Assembly: GCA_934725735.1 (NCBI GenBank)
Contig: CAKVCP010000002.1
Location: forward strand, 1-59,358
Length of the DNA stretch: 59,358 bases
Reading direction: 5' to 3'
DNA from: an uncultured Thermoguttaceae bacterium
GTDB lineage: Bacteria > Planctomycetota > Planctomycetia > Pirellulales > Thermoguttaceae
The position numbers and the translations under genes were made by a program. The notes under the pieces were generated by a model. It made no database searches. It saw only the letters and a list, made by a program, of their open reading frames with translations, and had not been told where the DNA came from. Positions 32,765 through 44,902 of the stretch are shown here, piece by piece. Every line of letters starts with the position of its first letter. The stretch's first letter is position 1.

Positions 32765-35200
32765 TCAAAAAACGCCGTTTCGGGTGTAGCCGTAGGAGAA
32801 GGTCGAATAGCGTCCGGTAGGGTTCGTCGCGCACGCGCGTTCAAGAAGCGCGCGCGTTTCCTGAGCGTTTTCGTCGGTAAAGCACAATCGAACTTCGCCG
32901 ATACCCGAGGCCAAGATCCACGGGACGGCGTCGAGAATATCCAGAGGTTCTTCAAGATAGACGGAACTACCCGTCGCGGACGTCGCCGCGTCGCGCCCCT
33001 CCGGATTCTCGCGCGCGGCGTTCTTCAAGACGATAAGGCGCCGATCGTCGGCGTTCGTAATCAATTCGCGCGGCGCGTCGAAGAGCGTTTTTTGCGTGTA
33101 CATCGCTAGGAGTCTTCCGTAGACGGGAAGCCCGAGAGTCACGCGTCGTTGCTCCTGATAATCCCCCAGATTTTCAAAGATCGCGTCGATCGCATGGTCG
33201 GAGATCTCCGGAGAGAGATAGATCGTCTTGACCTTCGTGAAACGCTCGGCCAGAAAACGAACGGCGCGCGCGTTCGCCACGTTGAAGAACCAGTCCAGCG
33301 CGAATCCCTTCCCTTCCTCTTCGAGTCGCAGCGCTTCCGCCGTCGACCCGGCGATCGGCGAGAAGAGCGAACTTTCGTAGAAGCGCTTTCTCCCTTCGTA
33401 TTGCACGGGGAGCGTCTCTTGATAAATCGTTTTGACGCCAAAGTCTTTGCACGCGTCGTACTGCGCGCGCGTGCGAACGGAAACGGCGACATAGGGTAGA
33501 ATCGACTCGAGTTTCGACTCGGTATGAAGCACGGGAGCCGCCAAATCGTCGGCGTTCTCCGCAGAGTCGATCGCGTTATTCTGCGGCGCAGCCGGAGTCT
33601 GAGGCGTCGGCGCGGTTCTGCGATAGGATTCGAGGACGCGTTTTTCAAGTTTGACCGCAGCCTCCTGGCGCAACTGATTGAGGAAGGATTTTGGCACGAA
33701 CGCATTTTCGTCAAAATCGCATTTTACCTGAGCGAGATAGAAAGGAGTTTCACCGAATCTGTCGAACGCTTCGATAAGGGATTTGCGGTCGGCGCCCTTC
33801 TTCTGCGCGGGAGCGACAGGCTGCTGCGCGCGCGCTTGAACATAGGCGCGTGGGCAACGAAGGGTAATCTCCAAAGGTCGCCCGACCTTTGCGACGATCC
33901 GCGCGGTGACGGGAGCGCGTCGCCGCGTCTGAACCAGCGCGTTTTCGATCTCTTTGTTAAGGCGATAATTAAAGGTGCGGTAGAGATAGACGGCGCCCTC
34001 CGGAATCGGTTCGTGGAAGCGCGCACGATCCCCCGGTTCGGCGGATTCGACGATTCGCGAACGACGCGGATTTGTCGGATCGACAAGGCTGATTCCGCTG
34101 ACGTTGAGTCCGCCGAGTTTCCGCGCTTCTTCGTCGAGGAAGACGACGCCGTCGCCGTTGCGCAAGCTCTGCGTCAATCGCACGACGTTCCCCTGCACGT
34201 TCCCGACCTCGACGCCGAAGTTGGAGGAATAATATTCGTTGATGATCGCGGGATCATGGTCGTGAAAATACCCGCGATCGTAACCGCGATTAAAGAGCGC
34301 CGCGACGTCCATTCGCCTTTCTTCGTCGCTTTTGGGGTTTCCCACGACGGCAGACGCCTTCATCGAGAGACGTTGATTCCTCTCCGCGACGGGGGTTTCC
34401 GCGATCGAATCGACGAGATCGCGGTAATACCGGACGATTTCGTAGACGTAGGCGGGGGATTTCATTCTCCCTTCGATTTTCATAGAATCGACTCCGACGC
34501 GCATCAACTCGGCGATTTCGTCGCGTCCTTGCAATTGATCGCGAAGGGATAAGAAATAGCCGTATTTCGGATCGCGTGGGCGTTTCGCGGAATCGAGTTG
34601 TTCCGCGCGATAGCATTGTCGACACGGCTGAGCGCACATGCCGCGATTTCCGCTGCGACCGCCGATAAAACTGGAAAGATAACATTTCCCGGAAGCTCCC
34701 AGGCACAGGGCTCCGGAGACGAAGACTTCCATTTCAATCTTTGTTTTCGCGCGGATAGCGGCGATTTCCTGAAGCGAGAGTTCGCGCGCTAACACGATCC
34801 GCGAGAATCCGAGACGTTCGTACCAGAGCGCCTCCTCGACCGTCGCGGGGGAGAGTTGCGTCGACGCGCAGACGCGCAGCTCGGGGAAATTCTCGCGCAG
34901 CCATGTCGCGACGCCCATGTCCTGAACGATCGCTTCGTCGAGCCCGGTTTCATAGAGGCGCTTCATATCCGTGTATACGCCGTCAAGTTCGGCGTCGGAC
35001 ATGATCGTATTGAAGGTTAAGTGTACGGAGACGTCGCAACGATGCGCTTCGTCGATAGCGCGGGCGTATTCGTCGACGGAGAAATTTTTTGCGAAACGCC
35101 TGGCGCCGAAACCGGCGATTCCCATATAGATCTCGTCCGCGCCCGCCTTGATAGCGGCGGATAGACGTTCCGCGTCTCCTGCGGGGGCCATGATTTTCAT
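32765..35200 (-). CDS. Peptidase U32-family protein (RlhA-like, with DUF3656-type region)
   Basis: 811 aa. U32 'peptidases' are mostly RNA or quinone hydroxylation enzymes that use iron-sulfur clusters. The N-terminal barrel starts MKIMAPAGDAERLSAAIKAG and includes VHLTFNTIM and VCASTQLSPA. The U32 signature region is VFVSGALCLGASGKCYLSSFIGGRSGNRGMCAQPCRQCYR in pieces, giving the conserved cysteines near residues 170-200. A middle region with GDGVVF and FNYRLNKEIE resembles the DUF3656 part of E. coli RlhA, which acts on 23S rRNA C2501. It is longer than RlhA (653 aa); about 150 C-terminal residues resemble a second U32-like barrel half. The rRNA role is inferred from the family. Confidence 0.82.
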   Translation of the reverse strand: MKIMAPAGDAERLSAAIKAGADEIYMGIAGFGARRFAKNFSVDEYARAIDEAHRCDVSVHLTFNTIMSDAELDGVYTDMKRLYETGLDEAIVQDMGVATWLRENFPELRVCASTQLSPATVEEALWYERLGFSRIVLARELSLQEIAAIRAKTKIEMEVFVSGALCLGASGKCYLSSFIGGRSGNRGMCAQPCRQCYRAEQLDSAKRPRDPKYGYFLSLRDQLQGRDEIAELMRVGVDSMKIEGRMKSPAYVYEIVRYYRDLVDSIAETPVAERNQRLSMKASAVVGNPKSDEERRMDVAALFNRGYDRGYFHDHDPAIINEYYSSNFGVEVGNVQGNVVRLTQSLRNGDGVVFLDEEARKLGGLNVSGISLVDPTNPRRSRIVESAEPGDRARFHEPIPEGAVYLYRTFNYRLNKEIENALVQTRRRAPVTARIVAKVGRPLEITLRCPRAYVQARAQQPVAPAQKKGADRKSLIEAFDRFGETPFYLAQVKCDFDENAFVPKSFLNQLRQEAAVKLEKRVLESYRRTAPTPQTPAAPQNNAIDSAENADDLAAPVLHTESKLESILPYVAVSVRTRAQYDACKDFGVKTIYQETLPVQYEGRKRFYESSLFSPIAGSTAEALRLEEEGKGFALDWFFNVANARAVRFLAERFTKVKTIYLSPEISDHAIDAIFENLGDYQEQRRVTLGLPVYGRLLAMYTQKTLFDAPRELITNADDRRLIVLKNAARENPEGRDAATSATGSSVYLEEPLDILDAVPWILASGIGEVRLCFTDENAQETRALLERACATNPTGRYSTFSYGYTRNGVF

Positions 35201-35251
35201 GTCGTCAATTCCTTGCAGAAAAGAGCTGAGAAGGAGCGGAGAAAGCGCGCG

Positions 35252-36070
35252 TTACGCGTCGCGCTCAACGTCAAACCCGAGTTCACAAGCGGTTTGGAAA
35301 TCGCGTCTTGCCAAGCGTTCCGAACCTAATTCTCGGTGAACGAGGGAACGATAATAATACGCGTCGGGAGATTCGGGATCGAGTTCGACGGCGCGGTCAA
35401 AATCTTGCAACGCGCGCCGCAACTGTCCACGTTCGTAGAGAGCCTCTCCGCGCGCGACGTAACAATGGACAAAATTCGGGTCGAGCTTAATCGCCTTCGA
35501 ATAATCGTCGATCGCCTCGTCGTATCGGAGCGCGTTGGCCAGGAGGACGCCGCGATCGTAATACGCGGAGACGAATTCGGGGGCGATTTTAAGACACGCG
35601 GCGAAATCGCTCAGAGCCGCGTCGACTTCGCCGAGCATATCGCGAGCGATCGCGCGACCATAGTAGGAGAGATAGGCGCGTTTATTGAGTTCGATCGCGC
35701 GATTGTAATCGTCGACGGCTTCGCGGAATTTTTCGAGGAGACGATAGGCGTGCCCTCGAAGTTCGTAAGCTTCCCCGAGATTTTTGTCGAGCTTAATCGC
35801 GGCTTGCGCTTCCTCCAAAGCCAAATCATAACGTTCGTAAGAGAGCCAGACCTGGCCGACGCCGATACGAGGTTTCGGGGAGTTTGGATAGAGCTTTGCG
35901 GCGCGTTTATAGGCGTCGAACGCTTCGTCAAAATCGCCTTCGACGAGCGCTTCGGCGCCGGACGCGCAGAAAGTCTCCGCGAGTTCGCGCCTATTCTGGG
36001 CGCCGTCGAGGGAGAGCGCGTCGTTTCGGCGTTCGCTCTTCGCGTCGCCGTTCGCTTTGTGTTTCGTCAT
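35252..36070 (-). CDS. TPR-repeat protein
   Basis: 272 aa starting MTKHKANGD, with AAGGGA about 9 nt upstream; a longer in-frame start overlapping the gyrB end is rejected. From about residue 30 to the end it consists of about seven tetratricopeptide repeats, recognisable by recurring A..l.P....a...rG..y...g....A..df..ai.l.p units (for example EAVDDYNRAIELNKRAYLSY, EAIDDYSKAIKLDPNFVHCY). No signal peptide is visible, so it is probably a cytoplasmic protein-protein scaffold. It lies 67 bp downstream of gyrB on the same strand. No partner can be named. Confidence 0.9.
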   Translation of the reverse strand: MTKHKANGDAKSERRNDALSLDGAQNRRELAETFCASGAEALVEGDFDEAFDAYKRAAKLYPNSPKPRIGVGQVWLSYERYDLALEEAQAAIKLDKNLGEAYELRGHAYRLLEKFREAVDDYNRAIELNKRAYLSYYGRAIARDMLGEVDAALSDFAACLKIAPEFVSAYYDRGVLLANALRYDEAIDDYSKAIKLDPNFVHCYVARGEALYERGQLRRALQDFDRAVELDPESPDAYYYRSLVHRELGSERLARRDFQTACELGFDVERDA

Positions 36071-36137
36071 AATAACTTTCCCTTCGCCGCGCGAAACGGT
36101 CGTCAGAAAAAATTGCGTGATAGCAAACCGCCCTTCG

Positions 36138-38732
<2,595 letters not shown>

Positions 38733-38807
38733 CTATCATCCAAAGAAGCCCCGATAGGGACAAAAAACAGACGGGGTCTGGACCGCCGTCACAATAAGGA
38801 TTCGCCG

Positions 38808-39302
38808 CTACCGAACGGCGATCTTTAAACGCTCGATTTTTTCGTGAGGTAGGAGCCGACGCAACTCGGCGAGGAGCTCCGGGGTCGAATATTGCAATTC
38901 GCCAGCGAGGAGATTTGAGACGACCTCGACGCGCAAGACGCCGCCGCGAAAAGTCGCGGGACGCGCGTATTTGCGAAACGTTTCAAGTCGAGACGGCCCC
39001 TCTTCGCCGAAAGTATCGGAAGAAAACTCATTCTCCGCGACGCCGAAGACCTTCTCCAACGCGGCGTCCCACGCCTCGTGAAAACGTTCGACGCTAAGCT
39101 TTCGACCGAGCCCGTATTTGGCGATAATCGAGGGCAAAATCGCGCCAAATTGGGACGCGCGCACAGGTCGACGCTCCGCGAGGAATTGATATCCCAAAGG
39201 ATTAGGCGGAGTCGCAAAAGGGTCGTTGAACTTCGCTTTTTTTCGACGTCCGTTATTCGAGCGTCCGTCCTTTCCGCCGCCGGTTTTCCTTCTTTCCGCC
39301 AT
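38808..39302 (-). CDS. DUF721/DciA-like protein
   Basis: 164 aa from MAERRKTGGG, with GGAG 7 nt upstream; a longer frame upstream lacks support. The N-terminus is very basic and glycine-rich. About residues 65-160 match DUF721: SVERFHEAWDAALEKVFG, then KYARPATFRGGVLRVEVVSNLLAGELQY, then LLAELRRLLPHEKIERLKI. DUF721 proteins include DciA, which loads the replicative helicase in bacteria without DnaC/DnaI. The gene next to gyrB is a widespread arrangement. The helicase-loader role is inferred from the family and context. Confidence 0.82.
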   Translation of the reverse strand: MAERRKTGGGKDGRSNNGRRKKAKFNDPFATPPNPLGYQFLAERRPVRASQFGAILPSIIAKYGLGRKLSVERFHEAWDAALEKVFGVAENEFSSDTFGEEGPSRLETFRKYARPATFRGGVLRVEVVSNLLAGELQYSTPELLAELRRLLPHEKIERLKIAVR

Positions 39303-39509
39303 CTCGTGTCTCCAACGCGTCAAAGCGCGGTAATCGAACGCTTGCCCACCGACGCGTATCGTGTATATTATACCCAAATAGAAATTGTCGGCAAGGCGAG
39401 GCGTCCCGTTAGCGGCCCTTTTCAACCGATTATAAACGTTTTTTTCGCGTCGCATTTCCTTTTCGCGCAATGCGCGCGCAGCACGTCGCCGTCATACGCG
39501 GAGGATCAT

Positions 39510-40490
39510 ATGACGCAAGCAATCCAGGATCACGTCGTCGCGTCGCCGTTCGCGCGCGCGTTTTTTCTCACCGGGGCGACCGCGAGCGGTAAAACCGCGC
39601 TTGGAATCGCCGCGGCGCGGGAGATCGGCGCCGAGATCGTTTCGCTCGACTCGATGGCGATATATCGCGGAATGGACGTCGGAACCGCCAAACCGACGCC
39701 GGAAGAACGTCAGGGCGTTCCGCATCACCTCTTCGACGTCGTCGATCCGGAAGAGGAGTATTCTCTTGTCGACTATCTGAAAGAAGCGGTGCGCGTCGTG
39801 GCGGATATCGAATCGCGCGGCAAAAAGGCGCTCTTTGTCGGCGGGACGCCTCTTTATCTGAAGGGGATTCTTTTTGGCGTCTTCGAGTCGCCAGGCGCGG
39901 ATCCCGAGCTTAGAGCGCGCCTCAAGGAGCGCGAAGAAGAAGCGCCGGGAACCTTATGGCGCGAGTTGAGCGCCGTCGACCCTGACGCCGCGCAAAGACT
40001 CCATCCGAACGACGTTAAACGTCTGGTTCGCGCGCTTGAGGTTTACAAACTCACGGGGCGTCCGATTTCTTCCCAGCAAACGCAGTTTGACGCGCCTCCC
40101 CTCGTCGATCCAGGACGCGTCTTCATTCTCACGCGCCCTCGAGAAGAGCTGTACGCGCGAATCAACAAGCGCGTGAAAATCATGATGGAAGAAGGCTTTT
40201 TGGAAGAGGTTCGGCGTCTCGAAGAGCGCGGAGTCGAACTTGGGCCGACGTCGTCGAAGGCGGTCGGCTATAAGGAGACGTCGCGCGTTCTCCATGGAGA
40301 GCTTTCCCTCGACGAGGCGATAGAGCGGATCAGTCAAAGCACGCGCAACTTCGCGAAACGTCAAGAGACGTGGTTTCGTTCTCTGTGTCGAGACGGGGCC
40401 CGGCGTCTTGAGGCGTCGGATAAGAGTTTTGAGGAGCTTCGCGCGGAGTTTATCGAGGGGATACGTCGTTTCGACGAGAAGGACGCGTAG
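39510..40490 (+). CDS. miaA: tRNA dimethylallyltransferase
   Basis: Adds a dimethylallyl group to A37 of tRNAs reading U-starting codons. 326 aa. Start at the ATG preceded by GGAGG with 5-nt spacing; the in-frame region before it has no coding character. The P-loop is LTGATASGKTALGIAAA, followed by IVSLDSMAIYRGMDVGTAKP, HHLFDVVDPEEEYS and FVGGTPLYLKG. Later motifs NDVKRLVRALEVYKLTGRP and SKAVGYKE are typical. The C-terminus has TRNFAKRQETWFR. A single gene converging on rplU. Confidence 0.95.
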   Translation: MTQAIQDHVVASPFARAFFLTGATASGKTALGIAAAREIGAEIVSLDSMAIYRGMDVGTAKPTPEERQGVPHHLFDVVDPEEEYSLVDYLKEAVRVVADIESRGKKALFVGGTPLYLKGILFGVFESPGADPELRARLKEREEEAPGTLWRELSAVDPDAAQRLHPNDVKRLVRALEVYKLTGRPISSQQTQFDAPPLVDPGRVFILTRPREELYARINKRVKIMMEEGFLEEVRRLEERGVELGPTSSKAVGYKETSRVLHGELSLDEAIERISQSTRNFAKRQETWFRSLCRDGARRLEASDKSFEELRAEFIEGIRRFDEKDA

Positions 40491-40497
40491 AAAACAA

Positions 40498-40530
40498 AAA
40501 AGGAGCGAATCGCGAGAAACGCTCCTTATT
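40498..40530 (-). terminator. Terminator after rplU
   Basis: AGGAGCG (40501-40507) pairs with CGCTCCT (40520-40526); on the minus strand it is followed by TTTTTTGTTTT. It also lies just past the miaA stop and may work weakly for it. Confidence 0.8.
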
Positions 40531-40556
40531 GATTTTAGCAAGGGGACGATCGTCGA

Positions 40557-40871
40557 TCAACGAATGATTTCCTTGATTTCAATCTCGGTGTACTGCTGAC
40601 GATGGCCGTTCTTGCGGCGGCTGTTCTTGCGGCGACGGAACCAGCGAATGACGACCTTGGGTCCCTTGACTTCGCCAAGGACGGTCGCGACCACTTTCGC
40701 GCCTTCGACGTTGGGCTGACCAACGGCGACGCCTTCTTCGGAACCGACGAGGAGAACTTCGTTGAATTCAATCGTGTCGCCGACGTTGGAGTCTTTACGG
40801 AGTTCGATGAACATCTTACGACCAACTTCAGCCTTGTGCTGGTGGCCGCCGTCTTTAAAAATAGCGTACAT
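40557..40871 (-). CDS. rplU: 50S ribosomal protein bL21
   Basis: 104 aa, standard length, starting MYAIFKDGGHQHKAEVG and ending in a basic region with FRRRKNSRRKNGHRQQYTEI typical of L21. AAGGACC precedes the ATG by 7 nt. In most bacteria rpmA (bL27) follows directly; here a terminator and the miaA end follow, so rpmA is elsewhere. It follows the RNase E/G gene on the same strand after a 288-bp gap, which may hold its own promoter or an autoregulatory leader. Confidence 0.96.
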   Translation of the reverse strand: MYAIFKDGGHQHKAEVGRKMFIELRKDSNVGDTIEFNEVLLVGSEEGVAVGQPNVEGAKVVATVLGEVKGPKVVIRWFRRRKNSRRKNGHRQQYTEIEIKEIIR

Positions 40872-41159
40872 TGTAAAAGGTCCTTTGTCAGACCGGGACG
40901 AGCGCGACGCTCGTTCCGAGCTCGATATATATCGCATCCTGTCGTTTTCTTCCCAGCGCAGGATACAAAAGAACGCGACTTTCAAGAGAAAACCGCGCGC
41001 GCTCAACGCGCAGGACTTTTCAAGCGCGGAGCAGCAAGGCCGGAAACCCCGGTTCCATTCGCGCGTCGCGCGAAGGCAAAAAGGGAACGAATACAAACAG
41101 TCAAATTTTACAAGACGTTCCCCTTCTGACAAGGGGACGCCATGCGTTTTCTTTCGATT

Positions 41160-42764
41160 TTACCGTCCATTACCGGCGTTTTCTCCCCCGCGAGTAAAGG
41201 GGATGCGTTTGTTATTCTCGTCCAAAATCTCGACTTCGAGGGACTCGGGCCAGACGTTGGCGGCGGGTCGCACGACGATCGACGCGGAACATTCGTCTTC
41301 AAACTTCGCAAGTTGCTGACGTTTCCTGTTGTTTACGTAGCTCGCGACCTCTTCGGCGACGCTGACGGTAATCAACGCGGCGCGTTTTTCCTGGACGGCC
41401 AACGCCAAGACGCGCATAATTTCGAGCGTCATGCTTTCGAGCGTCTTGATCGCGCCGCCGCCGCGACAGCACGGGCACTCGCGGTATCCGGAGCGACGCA
41501 CGCCGGGACGCACGCGTTGACGCGTCATTTCGATGAGCCCGAAAGGACTGGTGCGAAGGATTCTCGTCTTCGAGCGATCGCGTTTCATGGCGTCGCGCAA
41601 GGTGCGTTCGACGGCGCGACGATGCTGTTCGCTCGCCATGTCGATGAAGTCGTTGACGATTACGCCGCCGAGATCGCGGAGTCGAATCTGGCGCGCGATT
41701 TCTCTCGCCGCGCGCAGGTTTAGCTGGAACGCCGTCTCTTCAGGGGATTCCGTCATTCTAAAGCTTCCGCTATTGACGTCGATCGCGACGAGCGCTTCCG
41801 CCTGGTCGATCACAATCGAACCGCCGTCGCGAAGAGGAACGGTGCGGCAGTTGATCTTCGCGATCTCCGAATCCATTCCGTACTTCGTAAAGAGGGGCTC
41901 GACGTCGGGATAGTAGGAAATACGATCCTTATATCGTGGCATGACGCCTTCCATGAACTCCTTGGCGCGCTCGTAAGCGCCCTTTTCGTCAACGATGATT
42001 TCGTCGATATCGGAGGTGAAGACGTCGCGAATCGTTCGAATAACGACGTCGCTTTCTTCGTAAATCCCGACGGGACCGGGAAGATTCTTAACGCGGCGGA
42101 CGATGGAACGCCACAAACGCATGAGGTACGCGAGGTCGAAGGCAAGGTCTTTCTTGGTGCGATCCGACCCGGCGGTGCGGACGATAAAGCCGAGTCCCTT
42201 TGGGGGATCAAGCTCGTCCATGAGAGAACGAAGCTTGCGACGCACAGACTCGTCGGTGATCTTGCGCGAGACGCCGACCCTTCCTAAGGAAGGCATGAGG
42301 ACGAGATAGCGTCCGGGGATGCTGATGTAGGTGGAGAGGGTCGGCCCCTTGGAACCGATTCCTTCCTTGATGACTTGAACCAAAACTTCGTCGCCGCGCT
42401 GGAAGACGTCCTGTATCGGCGGTTTATGGCGCGGACGCCCGGAGTTGAGGTAATCGTCGTCGTCATGACGGCGACGCGAACCGGGGCGACGATCTTCCTC
42501 TTGAGGTTTGAAATTGGAAGCCTGCTTGAAATAGTGCGGTTCGACGTCGCTAATGTGAAGGAAGCCGTTTTGTCCGACGCCAAAATCGACGAAAACCGCT
42601 TGCAACCCTTGTTCGATATTGACGACGACGCCCTTGTAAATATTGCCGACATAGTTGTCGTTCGAGGTGCGTTCGACGTATAGTTCTTCGAGCGCGTCGT
42701 TTTCAACGACCGCAATCCGGAGTTCTTCCGGAAGCCGGGCGTTGATAAGCATTTTTTGAGACAT
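41160..42764 (-). CDS. rng: Ribonuclease E/G
   Basis: Endoribonuclease for rRNA maturation and mRNA turnover. 534 aa, close to RNase G length, without the long C-terminal scaffold of E. coli RNase E. An S1 domain occupies about residues 35-135 and is interrupted by an Arg/Asp-rich insertion (about 90-115). The catalytic region has GGSIVIDQAEALVAIDVNSG with the metal-binding aspartates, then GGVIVNDFIDM. The zinc-link cysteines are in ECPCCRGGG. The C-terminal part resembles the small domain. Neighbour rplU matches the frequent rng/rne-rplU arrangement. Confidence 0.94.
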   Translation of the reverse strand: MSQKMLINARLPEELRIAVVENDALEELYVERTSNDNYVGNIYKGVVVNIEQGLQAVFVDFGVGQNGFLHISDVEPHYFKQASNFKPQEEDRRPGSRRRHDDDDYLNSGRPRHKPPIQDVFQRGDEVLVQVIKEGIGSKGPTLSTYISIPGRYLVLMPSLGRVGVSRKITDESVRRKLRSLMDELDPPKGLGFIVRTAGSDRTKKDLAFDLAYLMRLWRSIVRRVKNLPGPVGIYEESDVVIRTIRDVFTSDIDEIIVDEKGAYERAKEFMEGVMPRYKDRISYYPDVEPLFTKYGMDSEIAKINCRTVPLRDGGSIVIDQAEALVAIDVNSGSFRMTESPEETAFQLNLRAAREIARQIRLRDLGGVIVNDFIDMASEQHRRAVERTLRDAMKRDRSKTRILRTSPFGLIEMTRQRVRPGVRRSGYRECPCCRGGGAIKTLESMTLEIMRVLALAVQEKRAALITVSVAEEVASYVNNRKRQQLAKFEDECSASIVVRPAANVWPESLEVEILDENNKRIPFTRGGENAGNGR

Positions 42765-42985
42765 AAAAAGTATTCCTGACGCAAAAAGGTGGAAGGCGAC
42801 GCAAACGGCGCTCGTCCAGGAGTTTGCCGCGCGTCGACGCCGCGCGAGCGTCTATCGTCGCGCGACCTTCCGTCGTTCAAAAGTTCCGTCCGCGCGCTCT
42901 TCCTTTCAACGCCGATTGGACGTCTGATTTTCCACGCGAATGTGGGCGAAGTTGACGCAAAACGGAATAACAAGTATACGGTAAA

Positions 42986-44749
42986 TTAAATCGAATCCCC
43001 CATGACGGCGCGGTATTCGCGTCTGAGGTAGGAGCGGACGTCCAGCGCCGTTTTGCAGTTGAGCGCCTCGCGCGCAATCTCCCTGCACTTTTCGATGGAG
43101 AAAGAGGCGCAGATATTTTTCATCTGCGGAATCATACCTGGCGAAACGCTAATCGACCGCAAGCCGAGCCCCAGGAGAAGGGGAACGCACGCGGGCATGC
43201 TCCCCATCTGACCGCAGAGGGAAACTTCCTTTTCGTAGCGATTGGCGACTTCGACGGTGTGCTGAATGAGTCGTAGGAGGGGGGGCGACTCTTGAGCGTA
43301 GAGACTCTGAACGCGCTCGTTGCTCCGGTCGACCGCCATCGTATATTGAAGGAGGTCGTTCGTTCCCAAGCTGAAAAATTGGACGTCTTCGGCGACAAAT
43401 TGATCGAGCATCACAACCGTCGCGGGAGTCTCCACCATGACGCCGAGGGGAATATTGCGATCGAAGGGGATCCCCTCTTCGGCAAGATCGTCGCAGACTT
43501 CCTTTAAGATCGCCTTGGCGGAGAGCCATTCGGTGATTGTCGAAACCAAGGGAAACATCACTTTCACTTTTCCGTAGACGCTCGCACGTAAGATGGCGCG
43601 CAACTGCGTGCGGAACATCGGCGTATGACGCAACGAAAGACGGATGCTTCTCAGCCCCATGAACGGGTTGTCTTCGTGAATATTCTCAAAACCTGGATCC
43701 TTATCGGCGCCTAGATCGAAGGTGCGAATCACGGTCGGATATTCCTTCCCGACCGTTTCGAGAACGGTTTTATACGCTTCGAAATGCGCCTCTTCGTCGG
43801 GTAAAGTCCCCTTGGGCGCGGTCAAATAGAGAAACTCGGTACGATACAGACCGACGCCGCAAGCGCCGTTCTTAACGCACAACTCCGCCTCGTGCGGGAA
43901 CTCGATATTCCCCTTAATCTCGACCTCGACCCCGTCGAGAGAAACGGCTTTGCCAATTTTACGAAAGGACTGAAGACGGCGTTGTCGCTCCTGCAACACC
44001 TTCTGCTTCTCTTCATAGCGCTGAACGGTCTCCAGATCAGGATCGATAATCAGGAGTCCTTCCGCTCCGTCGACGATCACCAGGGATTGTCGATTGAGCA
44101 GGTTGGATTCGGAGATAAAGGGGCCGACGCCAAGAACGGTAGGGACGCCTAGGGCGGCGGCGACGATAGCGGTATGGCTTCCTAAGCCGCCGGTTTCGGT
44201 GACGATAGCCGCAGTGCGCTCGGAGCTTAGTTTAGCGGCTCTACTGGGATTAATCGCGGAGCCGACCACGACGTATTGCCGATTGTCGTCGACGTCTTCT
44301 TCCGTCTCGTCGACGTCGTTGAGATAGCGCAAAACGCGATCGCGAACGTCGATAATATCGCTTGCGCGTTCGGCGAAAACGGGATTTTTGAGCGCGCGGA
44401 TTTTCTTTGCGTTATCTTCAAAGACGGAGGCAACCGCGTACTCGGCGCAGACGAGTTCGATCTCGATGATTTTTTTAATCTTTTCGCGCGTCTTAGGATC
44501 CGAGAGGATGAGAGAGTGCGCTTCGAAGATTTGACCAAATTGTCGTCCCAACTGGGAAGAGACTTCCTCGCAACTTGCGGCAAGAGAATCGGACGCGCCT
44601 TTAAAAGCAAGATCAAGCCTTGAAAATTCGGCGGGTACGCTAGGCCTGGTGATCCCTTTCTTTGTGACGTCGAGGGCGTCGTTTGACACGATAGAAACGA
44701 GTCCAATTGCGATTCCAGGGGTGACGGAAATGCCGTGGTAATATTTCAC
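42986..44749 (-). CDS. ptsI: PTS enzyme I (phosphoenolpyruvate-protein phosphotransferase)
   Basis: Takes phosphate from phosphoenolpyruvate and passes it to HPr. 587 aa, the size of sugar-PTS enzyme I; no N-terminal GAF domain, so unlike PtsP. The phospho-accepting His192 is in TGGLGSHTAIVA. The PEP-binding barrel has GIGLYRTEFLYL-like VGLYRTEFLYLT, DLGADKD, NPFMGLRSIRL and the catalytic region SLCGQMGSMP with the conserved Cys. Last gene of the hpf-EIIA-HPr-EIIA-ptsI row. No EIIB or EIIC is present. Confidence 0.95.
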   Translation of the reverse strand: MKYYHGISVTPGIAIGLVSIVSNDALDVTKKGITRPSVPAEFSRLDLAFKGASDSLAASCEEVSSQLGRQFGQIFEAHSLILSDPKTREKIKKIIEIELVCAEYAVASVFEDNAKKIRALKNPVFAERASDIIDVRDRVLRYLNDVDETEEDVDDNRQYVVVGSAINPSRAAKLSSERTAAIVTETGGLGSHTAIVAAALGVPTVLGVGPFISESNLLNRQSLVIVDGAEGLLIIDPDLETVQRYEEKQKVLQERQRRLQSFRKIGKAVSLDGVEVEIKGNIEFPHEAELCVKNGACGVGLYRTEFLYLTAPKGTLPDEEAHFEAYKTVLETVGKEYPTVIRTFDLGADKDPGFENIHEDNPFMGLRSIRLSLRHTPMFRTQLRAILRASVYGKVKVMFPLVSTITEWLSAKAILKEVCDDLAEEGIPFDRNIPLGVMVETPATVVMLDQFVAEDVQFFSLGTNDLLQYTMAVDRSNERVQSLYAQESPPLLRLIQHTVEVANRYEKEVSLCGQMGSMPACVPLLLGLGLRSISVSPGMIPQMKNICASFSIEKCREIAREALNCKTALDVRSYLRREYRAVMGDSI

Positions 44750-44783
44750 AAGAGAACCTCTGAATAGTTATGCCGTAACAACA

Positions 44784-44816
44784 ATTAGGGGTGACAAAAA
44801 CGTCGCCCCTAATAAA
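44784..44816 (-). other. Stem-loop between EIIA and ptsI
   Basis: TTAGGGGTGAC pairs with GTCGCCCCTAA (11 bp, one G-U) around an AAAAAC loop, in the leader between the EIIA gene and ptsI. There is no long T-run, so it is more likely a processing or partial termination structure than a full terminator. Confidence 0.5.
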
Positions 44817-44902
44817 TTGCAAGAGAACCCAATCGTCTGAAAAACGCCGCGCGATTTTTCCGATCGTCGAAAATCGTCTTTATGAAAAAAGCGCGTCAAC
44901 GA

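Noticed and set aside
39078..39509. N-terminal extension of miaA by 144 codons
   Set aside because: Antisense to the DUF721 gene, no family match, and a GGAGG site marks the internal ATG at 39510.
42960..42985. TTGACG-TATACG promoter-like pair on the plus strand
   Set aside because: It points into the antisense of ptsI and no plus-strand gene follows.
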